A DNA stretch of 64,000 nt from Mesorhabditis belari (lineage: Eukaryota; Nematoda; Chromadorea; Rhabditida; Rhabditidae): the NCBI GenBank assembly GCA_958450365.1, contig CAUEEP010000725.1, positions 2,001,001-2,065,000 on the forward strand. The letters are read 5' to 3'. Under the pieces are notes generated by a model, which was not told the origin of the DNA, did not search any database, and saw only the letters and a program-made list of their open reading frames with translations. Made by a program: the position numbers and the translations under genes. Within the stretch, counting starts at the first letter, position 1, and each line of letters begins with the position of its first letter. Of this stretch, positions 43,894-55,800 are shown in pieces.

Positions 43894-46809
43894 ATGAAGC
43901 TCTTCAAAGAAACGTTCTTTATGCTATTGATTTTTGTGATCGGCGCATTGATGGTTAGTTTATTTAAAAAGAGTAAATGTGGATTTGAATTATAGTTGTT
44001 ATAAAAATTAGCCACGACTGAATATCTTTTGATTTCTTTAAGTTCTTTAAGATTTAAGCACTGCCTTGACTCGGTAGTTTCTTAATTTGTGTTGTCAGCT
44101 CTTAATATCCAAAAACTCTTAATATCTCTGTCAGCTCTTAATATCCAAATATCCAAAACCCCCTTGTTTATCTAAATTTTCAAAAAACTGATTTAAAAAG
44201 CTGACTTTCCTTCTTTCTTTAAAGATTACAAGAAAGATCGGAGAGTTTTTCTCTTTGAGAAAGCTATATAACACTATTTCCCTGATCCAAAAGAGCTATT
44301 CGATTGAGAACAAAACTTTGTTAACCATTTCAACGCTAAAGTTTAGCAGAATCTCGAATCAGAATCTATACTGGCTAAGATTTATGATCTAATTCATAAG
44401 ACCTAAATTTAAACTATGAACAAAGCTGTTAGACAGAAAGAAAGCTGTTAGACAGGCACAAAATTACCCGGGAAAGAGTTCTTCGTTGTAACTTTACAGT
44501 CAATTAACTTCACCGTATAATAGTATATAAATTTATTCATTTCAACCTATTTGGATATTAATGAAAAGAAAAATCCGTTGGCTTTTCTTTCGAAACACAA
44601 AACATCGAGTAAAATTGATAAAATTGAAGCTTTATTTTCCTCCGTTTTTGTTTTCTGAAAACTCGAGAAAAAACAACATTAAGACTAGAAAAGTGTGACT
44701 TTTCTAGTCAAGAATAATTACCGTAAATACTGTAATAGTACCCAGCGTAAATACTGTAATAGTACCCCACCCCCATCATGACGGTGCGGAGTGTTGGGTA
44801 GTCTAGCTTTGAACGAGTTTTTCTCGGTACTGGTTTATGCTACAGTGCTCGCTTAGGTATCAAAAAATAGCCCTGAATTTCAGGGCTATTTTTTGATACC
44901 TAAGCGCGCATTGTAGCCTAAACCAGTATCGAGAAAAACTCGTTCAAAGCTAGACTACCCAATACTCCGCACCGTCATCATGGGGGTGGGGTACTATTAC
45001 AGTATTTACGGTAAGAGTTTATAAAAAAGAATTATAAGAATTTTATGGGGCATTTTGTGTATGTAAATGATGCTCAAATTTGAGTTTGCATCGTTTTTGA
45101 CTCCTCGATTTCACAGCTTTAAAAAAATGAACTAACGCGAGCTTTTCAGAGTTTCTTAAAGGGCAATTTGTAAATAAATAATAGAGCTTTCTGATAAAAT
45201 AAACCATAGATTGATTGGTTCATTATTCATTTCAAGAAGTAACCAAAAAATGGGTAAGGCTTAGGCCAAGCTGATGTCTACAGAGTCTACAGAGTCTACA
45301 GAGTCTACAGAGACAGCTTGAGCCTTGTTCTGGATCCAGATTACAGATCTACTTCCTCATAAACAATAGTTCTCAATCGATAGTTTTCCCGAAATTTCAC
45401 TACGTGCATTTTCCTGTTTATCCCATAAAAATCTCTGTTGTTTTCGATTTTCTTTATTTAGCTCTAGCTATCGAGCTCTAAACTAGCTCCAAATAGCCTA
45501 AAAGCCTAGAGCTCTGTTTTTTTTTGCGTTAAAAAGTTACTAGAGTGATTTGTATCAAATTTTGCCTTCAAAGTGCATATTTTCTTTAGAAATTCGGCAA
45601 AAAAAACGGGTAAATATCTCTCAAAAGTGCACATGTTGTTTTGTTCTCTTCTTTTCAGTCTGGAAGAGTCTTTTCAGTCTTTTCCTATCTCTTTTCCCTA
45701 AACCCCGCCCTCTTATTTACTCCAATAATCCTCAACTCTTCCGGAACTTTGAAAAGACTTTGCGAAAGCTTCAAATTCACTCATTCATTTTGATTTTTAA
45801 GCTAAAAGCTAACTGATTTTTAAGCTAATTCGAGAATTTTTATTCACTCACTGAACAAAATGGTAAATTTTTCTTTTTTTAAACTAAAAACTTTACAGCA
45901 TCGTCGCTTTGTCATTGATTTAGTCGAAACTTTCAAAATCCTCCGTTGTAAACAGATTAGCCCTTTGTTTATAGACTTTTTCAAATTTAAACCGCGGTCA
46001 GGGCCCAGAAGTGGCTCATTCCTTTTGCAAATTCCCTTTGCTTCCAATGCCTCTTTATCAAATTCATTTCCCGTTAGAGCCGCTAGATTATGGAACTTGC
46101 TCCCAAACGACATACGAGAAATTCAGTCGCTTTTCATATTCAAGAAACGTATCGATGCTTTAGATCTAGTGGCTCTTTGCCGTAAGTAATTGGCTTATTG
46201 ATTTCAGTATGTATTGTATGATTAAGTATCACTGTGCATTTCTCTATGATTTCTTTCACTTTATCGTTTGAATAAAGTATTATTATTATTAAGTAATTCT
46301 TTTACTATTTTTTGAAATTTACTAAAGCTAAAGACCCAGAATCCTTAAGAATTTAATTTCAATGTTAATTAAAGTTAAAAGTTGTTTGAAGTGATTGATT
46401 ATTGAAAGCTCAAATGATATTCAATTGTTTATCTAAGATTTCTTGAAGCTAAAATCTTCTTAGCTGAATTCTTTTGATTTCAGCATACTATAGAACAGTT
46501 AGAAGCTAAAGTATCTTCAAAAATTTGATTTATTTCAAGAAAATGAAATCATTTCTCTTTTTAAACAACTTAGAATCACAATAAATCCAAATCTTATCAG
46601 AAAAAACTTGAAGCCGAAGTCGATTTCAACTTTAAACTATAGCTTTTTGAGCCAAATTAGGTTCAAATTGTTATTAACTCTTAATAAATGTTAACCAATA
46701 GCCAATTGTTAATCAATTCTAGTACACGATTTCATCACCTTTCTCTAAATTTTTCGATTTTAGGCCGATTCAATCAACATGCCTGATCCAAAACATTCCA
46801 CAAAAACAG
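43894..46809 (+). CDS. LEA-like gene exons 1-2: signal peptide and phase adapter
   Basis: Exon 1, 43894-43953 (20 codons, MKLFKETFFMLLIFVIGALM, donor GTTAGT, phase 0). Exon 2, 46764-46809 (after GATTTTAG; ADSINMPDPKHSTKT plus one base, donor GTCGGC, phase 1). The hydrophobic core followed by a small residue and a polar stretch suits signal-peptidase cleavage near GALMA-DS. The 2.8 kb intron holds a MITE (44719-45013), a LINE tail (45858-46190) and simple repeats. Confidence 0.8.
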
Positions 46810-49800
46810 GTCGGCTCATGTTTACGAGAAAAAATCATTTGCCCGTTTGCACATAGAGAGTTTTGAGTGATCAAATCTTGCATAACACGTAATAAACAGT
46901 CAATTTGGGCAAATAAATGTTTAGATTTTTGAGTTTTAAATCAAATAGAACAAAGTGGAAGTCCAGTGGTCCAGTTTTACATCAATTTCCATAAGCCATC
47001 AGTGGATAAAGGTTTCTGAAAGACTCAAAGGTCCTATTACTGTAGCTATTTTACTTTTTGAAAGAAGAAATTTCAAATAGAAACATAGCAAAATAGAAAA
47101 AAAACGTATCTGAAATTGGTTTTCCAGTGGAACACGAGGGTCATTGTGGTGGTGAATTCCACGAGTGCGATGAGGGTACGGAGAATCGAATGAGAAGGGA
47201 ATATCAAGCCGGCAAAGAGGATGGAAGTTTGTAGTAAACAACTTTAAATATACAAACAATTTCTAATATTTAAAGATTAAACAAATAATGTTTAAGATGT
47301 GGTCTAAAATTAGGGGAACTCCTTTTTAGAGAAGTTGCTGACAAATGCCTAGCTGGCAAATGCCTAGCTGGCAAATGCCTAGCTGGCAAATGTCTAGCTG
47401 ACAAACGCCTAGCTGACAAATGTCTAGCTGGCAAATGTCTAGCTGACAAACGCCTAGCTGACAAATGCCTAGCTGGCAAATGTCTAGCTGGCAAATGCCT
47501 AGCTGACAAACGCCTAGCTGACAAATCCCTAGCTGACAAATCCCTAGCTGACAAATCCCTAGCTGACAATTGCCTAGCTGGCAAATGCCTAGCTGGCAAA
47601 TGTCTAGCTGACAAACGCCTAGCTGACAAATCCCTAGCTGACAAATCCCTAGCTGACAAATCCCTAGCTGACAAATCCCTAGCTGACAAATCCCTAGCTG
47701 ACAAATCCCTAGCTGACAAATCCCTAGCTGACAAAAGTGTCAAGTGTTTTATGGAAAATTGAAGCCCTAAATCTTGGCTTCATTTATCTATTGCAAACTT
47801 TACAATCGGAGTTATGCAGCTCATTTAAGCAGCTTTCGAATGAGCTCAATGCAATATTAAATAAATGAAATAAATTCGTATTCAATTCAATACTAAATAA
47901 AGATTAAATAGCAATAAAATCCAAATAAAATGAAAATAAAATGAAAATAAAATATTAAAACAGAATAATATTCTCTTCAATAATGCAAATATTTGAATAG
48001 ATTTGTATTTGAAAATTTCAAATCTTTTCAGGAAAGTTTGGTGCAAAGATCAACCAAAATGCCCGAGACGCTGGAGGTGAGAATATGTAAAAAAAAAAAC
48101 GAGCTTTACAAGTCCTTTTTATAGAAAAGAGTTTAAGGATTATATAAAAATTTAGAAATTCTATAAAACATTTGAAATATACTATTGTAATTTCCAGAGA
48201 AAGTGAAAGAATTTCATTAATTTCCACAAACCAGCTTTATCTCGGGCTTTGTCACGAGCACTTTGAGCTGTCTTTGAGCTTTTGAGCTTTCAAATGTCTT
48301 CCACTTTCTCTAGAAATTACAATAGTACATTTTATTCTATAAAACAATTCAAATATACTATTGTAATTTCCAGAGAAAGTGAAAGAAACCGCTCAAAATG
48401 CTCGTGACAAAGCCCGAGATACAGCTGGTTTGTGGAAATTAATGAAATTTCTAGTAAACATTTCTAGAATCCGCAAAACAAAATGTCCGGGAAAAAGCTG
48501 ATCAAGCAAAAGGTTTGATGGATATTTTGAATTGTTGGAAAAATATTTAGATAAAGCTGAAGAGTACAAAGATTGGGCGGGAGAGAAAGTCGAGGATGTG
48601 AGAGGTGGGATCAACTTTTGAATCATAATGCTTAGTTAGTTAGCTTCGTAGGATTGATGGCAATCAGTTTTCAAATTCTTATTCATTATACTAATAATTT
48701 AAACTAATCCTCATCCATTTTTATGGCTTTTATGCAAATTCTAGATACTGCTCGTGAGTACAAGCAAAAGGCTGGTGAGAAAGTTGACGAGTACAAAGAT
48801 TGGGCTGGAGAGAAAGTTGAAGATGTGAAAGGTGAGCTATTGTTGAAGAAATGAGCTGTTGAACAGCAATTGTTGAAGAAATGAGCTGCTTAACAGCAAT
48901 TAACAGAAGTTCATATGATTAAAAAGGTTATTATTAGCTTTATTTCTGTTTAGACACCGCTCGTGAGTACAAACAAACCGCTGGCGAAAAAGTCGACAAG
49001 GCGAAAGGTAAAGGAAAATGGTTTTTTTTTATTTCGGGAGTACTTAGTTTGCCAATTTTGATAATTAGGGGTTTATTTTTGAACAAAAACATCATATGAA
49101 AGCTATTTTGATCTTTAGAAACCGCTCAAGAATACAAGGATTGGGCTGGAGAAAAGGTTGAAGATGTGAAAGGTGGAAACATTTCTTTACAAGTTGATTC
49201 AAAAGTTTAGATACTGCTCGTGAGTACAAGGACAAAGCTGGCGATAAAGTCGATAAGGCAAAAGGTTTGTTTTTGAAAGTAGATTCTGGGAAATTCTGTT
49301 TAGAAACTGCGAAAGAGTACAAGGACAAAGCTGGCGAAAAAGTCGACAAGGCGAAAGGTAAAGGAAAATTGTTTTTTTGAATTCGGGAGTACTCAGTTTC
49401 TCAATTTTGATAATTAGAAGTGTATTTTTGAACAAAAACATCCTATGAAAGTTATTTTGATCTTTAGAAACCGCTCAAGAATACAAGGATTGGGCTGGAG
49501 AAAAGGTTGAAGATGTGAAAGGTGAAAACATTTCTTTACAAGTTGATTCAAAAGTTTAGATACTGCTCGTGAGTACAAGGACAAAGCTGGCGATAAAGTC
49601 GATAAGGCAAAAGGTTTGTTTTTGAAAGTAGATTCTGGGAAATTCTGTTTAGAAACTGCGAAAGAGTACAAGGACAAAGCTGGCGAAAAAGTCGACAAGG
49701 CGAAAGGTAAAGGAAAATTGTTTTTTTGAATTCGGGAGTACTCAGTTTCTCAATTTTGAAAATTAGAAGTGTATTTTTGAACAAAAACATCCTATGAAAG

Positions 49801-52800
49801 TTATTTTGATCTTTAGAAACCGCTCAAGAATACAAGGATTGGGCTGGAGAAAAGGTTGAAGATGTGAAAGGTGGAAACATTTCTTTACAAGTTGATTCAA
49901 AAGTTTAGATACTGCTCGTGAGTACAAGGACAAAGCTGGCGATAAAGTCGACAAGGCAAAAGGTAAAGTAAAATGGTTGTTTTTGATTTCGGGAGTACTT
50001 ACCGTAAATACTGTGATAGTACCCCACCTCCCTTGTAGAGTCGTGTAGTCGCAAAAGTTTTTAGTATTTTATTTTTTTCAAAGCGCCCGTACTTTCAAAA
50101 AATGCGTTTTTGGTATCAAAAAATAGCTGGAATTCAGGGCTATTTTTTGATACCTTCGAGCGCATTGTAGCATAAACCAGTGTCGAGAAAAACTCGTTCA
50201 AAGCTAGACTACCCAACACTCCGCACCGTCATTATGGGGGTGCGGTACTATTACAGTATTTACGGTAGTTTGTCAATTTTGATAATTAGAAGTGTATTTT
50301 TGAACAAAAACATCATATGAAAGCTATTTTGATCTTTAGAAACCGCCCAAGAATACAAAGATTCGGCTGGAGAAAAGGTTGAAGATGTGAAAGGTGAAAA
50401 CATTTCTTTACAAGTTGATTCAAAAGTTTAGATACTGCTCGTGAGTACAAGGACAAAGCTGGCGAAAAAGTCGATAAGGCAAAAGGTTTGTTTTTGAAAG
50501 TAGATTCTGGAAAATTCTGTTTAGAAACTGCTAAAGAGTACAAGGACAAAGCTGGAGAGAAAATCGATCAAGTTAAAGGTTTCGTGAACTTAAGTTTAGA
50601 AAAGTTTGCGAGTTTTAGATACTGCTAAAGAATACAAGGATGCAGCTGGTTCCAACTTTGAAGATGTGAAAGGTAGATGAAGTTAAAGACTTCAATAATA
50701 ATTGAGGATTTAGAATATGCGAAAGAAACGGCCGATTCAGTCAAGCAAGGTGCAAAGGAAACAGCTGATCAAGCAAAAGGTTAGCTGAATCTCTTGATTT
50801 ATGGATTTAGATAAATATTTAGATAAAGCTGAAGAGTACAAGGAATGGGCTGGAGAGAAAGTCGAGGATGTGAAAGGTGGGATCAACTTTTGAATCATAA
50901 TGCTTAGTTAGTGTAGAAGTCGGAAAGAAAAGCATTGAATGGGCTGGTGGAACGATTCAGACAGCAAATGGTAAGCTTTGGGAAAGGGCAGAGTTATTTC
51001 AAGCTTGGGAATTTGAAATAGCGCTGATGTTGTGTTGATTTTGTTCGCAAATTCGTTCGCAAAGTAGTTTTGTTACTTTAAAATTTCCAGACCGAGCTCG
51101 TGATGCAGCTGACAAAGCTGGAGACAAGTTGGAAGAGACGAAAGGTATAGAATGCTCTTCAACTATCTAGCCATAAAAAAAATCCTTTGTCTACAGGGTG
51201 GCTCACAATTATAGCTAGATTGGCCACTTTAGAAGGCTTAGATTGGTCACTTTAGAAGGCCTAGATTGGCCAAAATTGAGTCAATCGTTCCAGGAGGCAT
51301 ACTTAAGATTTACCTCAAGAAAAATGAGAACGATAAGCTGACTTTTCGTTGAACTTTACTATTACATGGTGGTCCACAATTATAGCACAAAACTGTAATA
51401 GTAAAGTTCAACGAAAAGTCAGCTTATCGAGTCAGCCATCGTTCTCATTTTTCTTGAGGCAAATCTTAAATATGCCTCCTGGAATCCCATAAGTGAGTAG
51501 CGAAACTCGGCTCTCAACTTTGGAAAGCCATATAAAAAAAGTTGAAAGGTTGAAATGATTAGATAATGAGCACCGTTCAAGGAGACATACTTAAGATTTA
51601 CCTACAGAAAAATCAAAACGATTGACTAAATTTTGGCCGATCTAGACCCTCTGAAGCGCGACGCTATAATTGTGGACCACCATGTAATAGTAAAGTTCAA
51701 CGAAAAGTCAGCTTATCGTTTTTTTTCCATTAAAAGGCTTAGGATTTTATGTCAAAACTCGTAGACTGAATATTTACTTGAATGAGGGGAGAAGCCATCG
51801 TTAGAAGGGCAAGCCGGCCTTGACTTTTGGCTTTGTTTGGCCTTGCTTTACTATAGAACTAGGCAGAAAAAGACCAGGTACAGGTCTGGTTTCCTGGTCT
51901 GATTCTGAGCTAGCTTCTTGCCATAACTTTAACTAAATCTTATGATCTTTGACTTGACTAACTTGATTTTCACCTTTCTTTTTCAATTTTAAAGTTTATT
52001 TTAGAGAAAGCCGGTGAAAAGCTCGAGGATATAAAAGAAAAGGCCAGCGGTGGGTTGTTTTTTGATCGATTAATGACTTTTCAATTCAGAAACCGCCAAG
52101 GAATACAAGGAGTGGGCTGGCGAGAAAATGGAGGATGCTAAAGGTGGGCAAAAAAAGCCTAAAAAAGCAGAAAGCTTAAAAATAATCCACTATTCTCCTG
52201 AAACTATAGGCTGGCTGAAAAAGAAAATGTGTTGCTCGTGCTCTCATCCGTAAATTTGCCAAAAATAGCAATATTTCTCAGTACTTAACTTGAGTTTTGC
52301 CGCTTTTGTATTTATTTTTTAGAATAAATTTGGTAGAAAGATGAAAGTTTAAATGCTGAACACATCAAATTTCGTTTTATTCGGAAAGTTTACATTTCTA
52401 GACACCGCCAAGGAGTACGCTCACTGGGCTGGAGACAAGATGGAAGGAGCTAAAGGTGGGAGATTGAGGAGTTGATTGAAGTGCTGAATCAGATTTATAA
52501 GATAAGTTAAGCTTTTAAAGAGTATGGTAAAGAAGAAGTGTACGTGTGCTTAGAATGAAATGCTTAGAATGAAATGCTTAGAATGAGATCCTTAGAATGA
52601 AATGCTTAGAATGAAATGCTTAGAATGAGATCCTTAGAATGAAATGCTTAGAATGAGATCCTTAGAATGAAATGCTTAGAATGAAATGCTTAGAATGAAA
52701 TGCTTAGAATGAGATCCTTAGAATGAAATCCTTAGAATGAAATCCTTAGGATAAGAATACTACTGTATGCTAAGAACGACGTAGATTTTAGAGGAGTACG

Positions 52801-55800
52801 GTAGCATCCCAAGATCTAGATCTGTTTAGAAACCGCCAAGCAATGGACTGGTGAAAAGATGGAAGATGCTAAAGGTAGATTCGAGAATTTTACTGATATA
52901 AGAAAGAGATTTCAGAGAAAGCCGGTGAATACAAGGAATGGGCTGGTGAGAAGATGGATGATGCAAAAGGTCAGTGATAGTGTATGTAACCTAGATCTCA
53001 CGATTGCGTGGCTTGCAGTAGGCTAGTGGTTAGCGCGATAAAAGTTAGCCTGAATTTCTTGAAAGTACCTGCAGCCACTGTCTTTCCTGTCTGTCAAAGT
53101 ACCTGTATCGTGAACACTGTCTTTTACCTTTCGCCGACACTTCCTGAAACTTTTAGTAGCACCGAGTGCAGTGCGACTGCAGGTTAAGGCTTCGAATCCC
53201 CCTCCGCTGAAACATTTTACTTTTCTACCAAAAACATATTATAGAAATAACCTTTTTAAGCAAAAGGGAGCGTTCTCAACTTGGTTTGGTTCTGGTTTAA
53301 CTATTCAAGGCCAAGATTAAGGCAGACTGGCTTCTGCCTGACCTACAAGATTTCTGGCAATTCTGGCCGACCTACAAGATTCAAGCCAAGCCAAGACTAG
53401 TCTAGGTCAAAAGCAGAACTGAAAACCTATAGAATTTGTTAAATAGCAATATAAATCTTAGCTAAACATATGTGATCTAAATACTAAACTATTTCCTTCA
53501 GAATCCACCAAGGAAACTGCTCAGGACTACGCGCATTGGGCCGGAGAGAAACTGGGAGATGTGAAAGGTGAAAATCTATTCAATTCAATAATTTGAAGCT
53601 TTCAACAGTAATCTGAGCCTGTTGAAACGATGATTTTTCGTTGAAAAACTAGAATCCAGTTCGAAATTTCCCTTTTCAAGACGCCGCCATTGAAAAAGCG
53701 AAGGAGTACGCCGAATGGGCCGGTGAAAAGCTTCACGAGGCAAAAGGTTGATTTTGAAGAGTTTGAGAAGAGTTTGAAGAGTTTGAATTCTGTAAATTTT
53801 AAGTGTAACTAATTGCTTTACTATCATATATCATTTGATTGCTTTAATATAGTGTGAACTTTCAGAATGGGCAGGTGACAAGGCACAAGGCGCAAAAGGT
53901 ATTGCTGACTCTAAAACCTATCTTAGTTTGCTATAATTTTCAAGAAATCTCAATGTAAACTGTATTTTTATTTCTTAATTTTTCAGAATCCGCAAAAGAA
54001 ACAGCTTCTGAATACGCAGATGAAGCCGGTCGAAAGTTGAGCGATGCAAAAGGTAAAAGAAAGAAAGAGTTTTGTGATTTTGCCTTAAAAATCATAAAAT
54101 TTTAAAGAAAACTATTTAAAAAAACAGTTTTATTTCCGAAATCCTTAACTTTTCTAGATTCTGCCAAAGAAAAAGCTTCCGAGTATGCACATAGAGCTGG
54201 GGACAAGTTGCATGATGCGAAAGGTGAGTGTAAAATTTTGATTTACAATGATTTAAGTCCACTAGAGCTCTTAAAGTACCCAAAAACTGATGGAAAAAAG
54301 TGACATAATGCAATAAACGCGTTTAAGTATAAAGACTGACAAGGTAAAACGTTTCAAAGAAAATCTAAGACTTTGAATTGATCAAATTTGAGTTTTGTGT
54401 TTGTGAAATCAAACGCCTATCGAACCAATCAGTGGGTATCAAGGAAACAAAAGCTAGAGGTCTAGAGGATAGTCCGTTAGGCTATCAGACTAGTGCAATC
54501 TTTGTCCTCGGGTTCTAGTCCTCTTGCCGCTCTACTTTTTTTGCAAAACTTTTACAAAACATTGTACTGACTATTGGCCATTTGGTCACCACAGTTGACC
54601 TTCCCTCGTAAGGAAAAATGAGTATGACGTCAAAACACGCGAAACTTTCAAAGAATCATCACAAAGTCTATCATTGACACTGACCATATGAGATTCGGAA
54701 ATATTTCCGAAGAAAGTTTATTGCAAAATATTTCAAAAAAAGAGATGAAGAGTAAAGGAGAGAGGTGAAAGGCGGCAAAGGATAGGAGGGCAAGGCGGGA
54801 TCTCTTGCTGACAATGAATTTAAACTACAAAATTTTCCTAAAGGAGAGAGGTGAAAGGCGGCAAATGATAGGTGGGCAAGGATCTCTTGCTGACAATGAA
54901 TTTAAACTTCAAGATTTTCCCATAAATTTCTCGAACCCAAATGGATTTACAGTATCTTGTTTAGAGAATTTAGATATTAGTTAATCTAAAAATTCTATTT
55001 AGAATCCGCAAAAGAGACCACAAAAGAATACGCTCAAGAAGCTGGTCGAAAATTAAGCGATGCTGCTGGTGAGGGAAAAGTTTATGAAAAAATTCAATTC
55101 AATTTCAGAATCCGCCAAAGAAACTGCTAAAGATTATGCTCATCGAGCTAAAGGTGGAAAAAAATAAGAAAATGAGAACAATAAGAATTTAGAATCAGTC
55201 AAGGAGAAAGCCTCGGAATACAAGGATTGGGCTGGAGATAAAGCGCATGAAGCAAAAGGTTTGAGAATTGATTTGATCGATTTAGAAATAAGATAAGATC
55301 ATGAGCTTATCGTTAAGTACATTATAAGCTTAATCCTTTATTTTCTTTTGTAAACATTATCGTTTTGCAGAGTCGACAAAAGAGACGACAAAAGAATACG
55401 CACAACAAGCCGGGAGAAAGTTGAGCGATGCAGCAGGTGATGGTTTAATTTAAAACAAGTAAAAAGAAGCAAATGCTAGTTAGAAATGTGATAAAATTTA
55501 GTAATATTACAAGTAAATTGTTTAATTTCTCAAAGAATTCTAGATTCTGCCAAAGAGAAAGCTTCCGAGTATGCGCATAGAGCTGGAGACAAGATGCATG
55601 AGGCAAAAGGTTGACAGTTTAAACAGAAACAAGACAGAAAATGTTTAAACTAAACTTTAAAAACTATATATTTCAATTGTTTTTAAATGAAATATTGTTT
55701 AGAATCAGTGAAAGAAACCGCAAAAGAATATGCGGATCGAGCTGGGAGAAAATTAAGCGACGCTTCTGGTGAGTGAAATGAATGGGAATGATTGGAAAAG

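Noticed and set aside
47270..47743. 157-codon minus-strand ORF (LSARDLSARDLS...)
   Set aside because: It is an artefact of the 15-base satellite; it has no splice context and is antisense to the LEA-like gene.
49092..50549. Several 63-94-codon minus-strand ORFs
   Set aside because: They are antisense shadows of the duplicated LEA exons and repeat with the same 349-base period.
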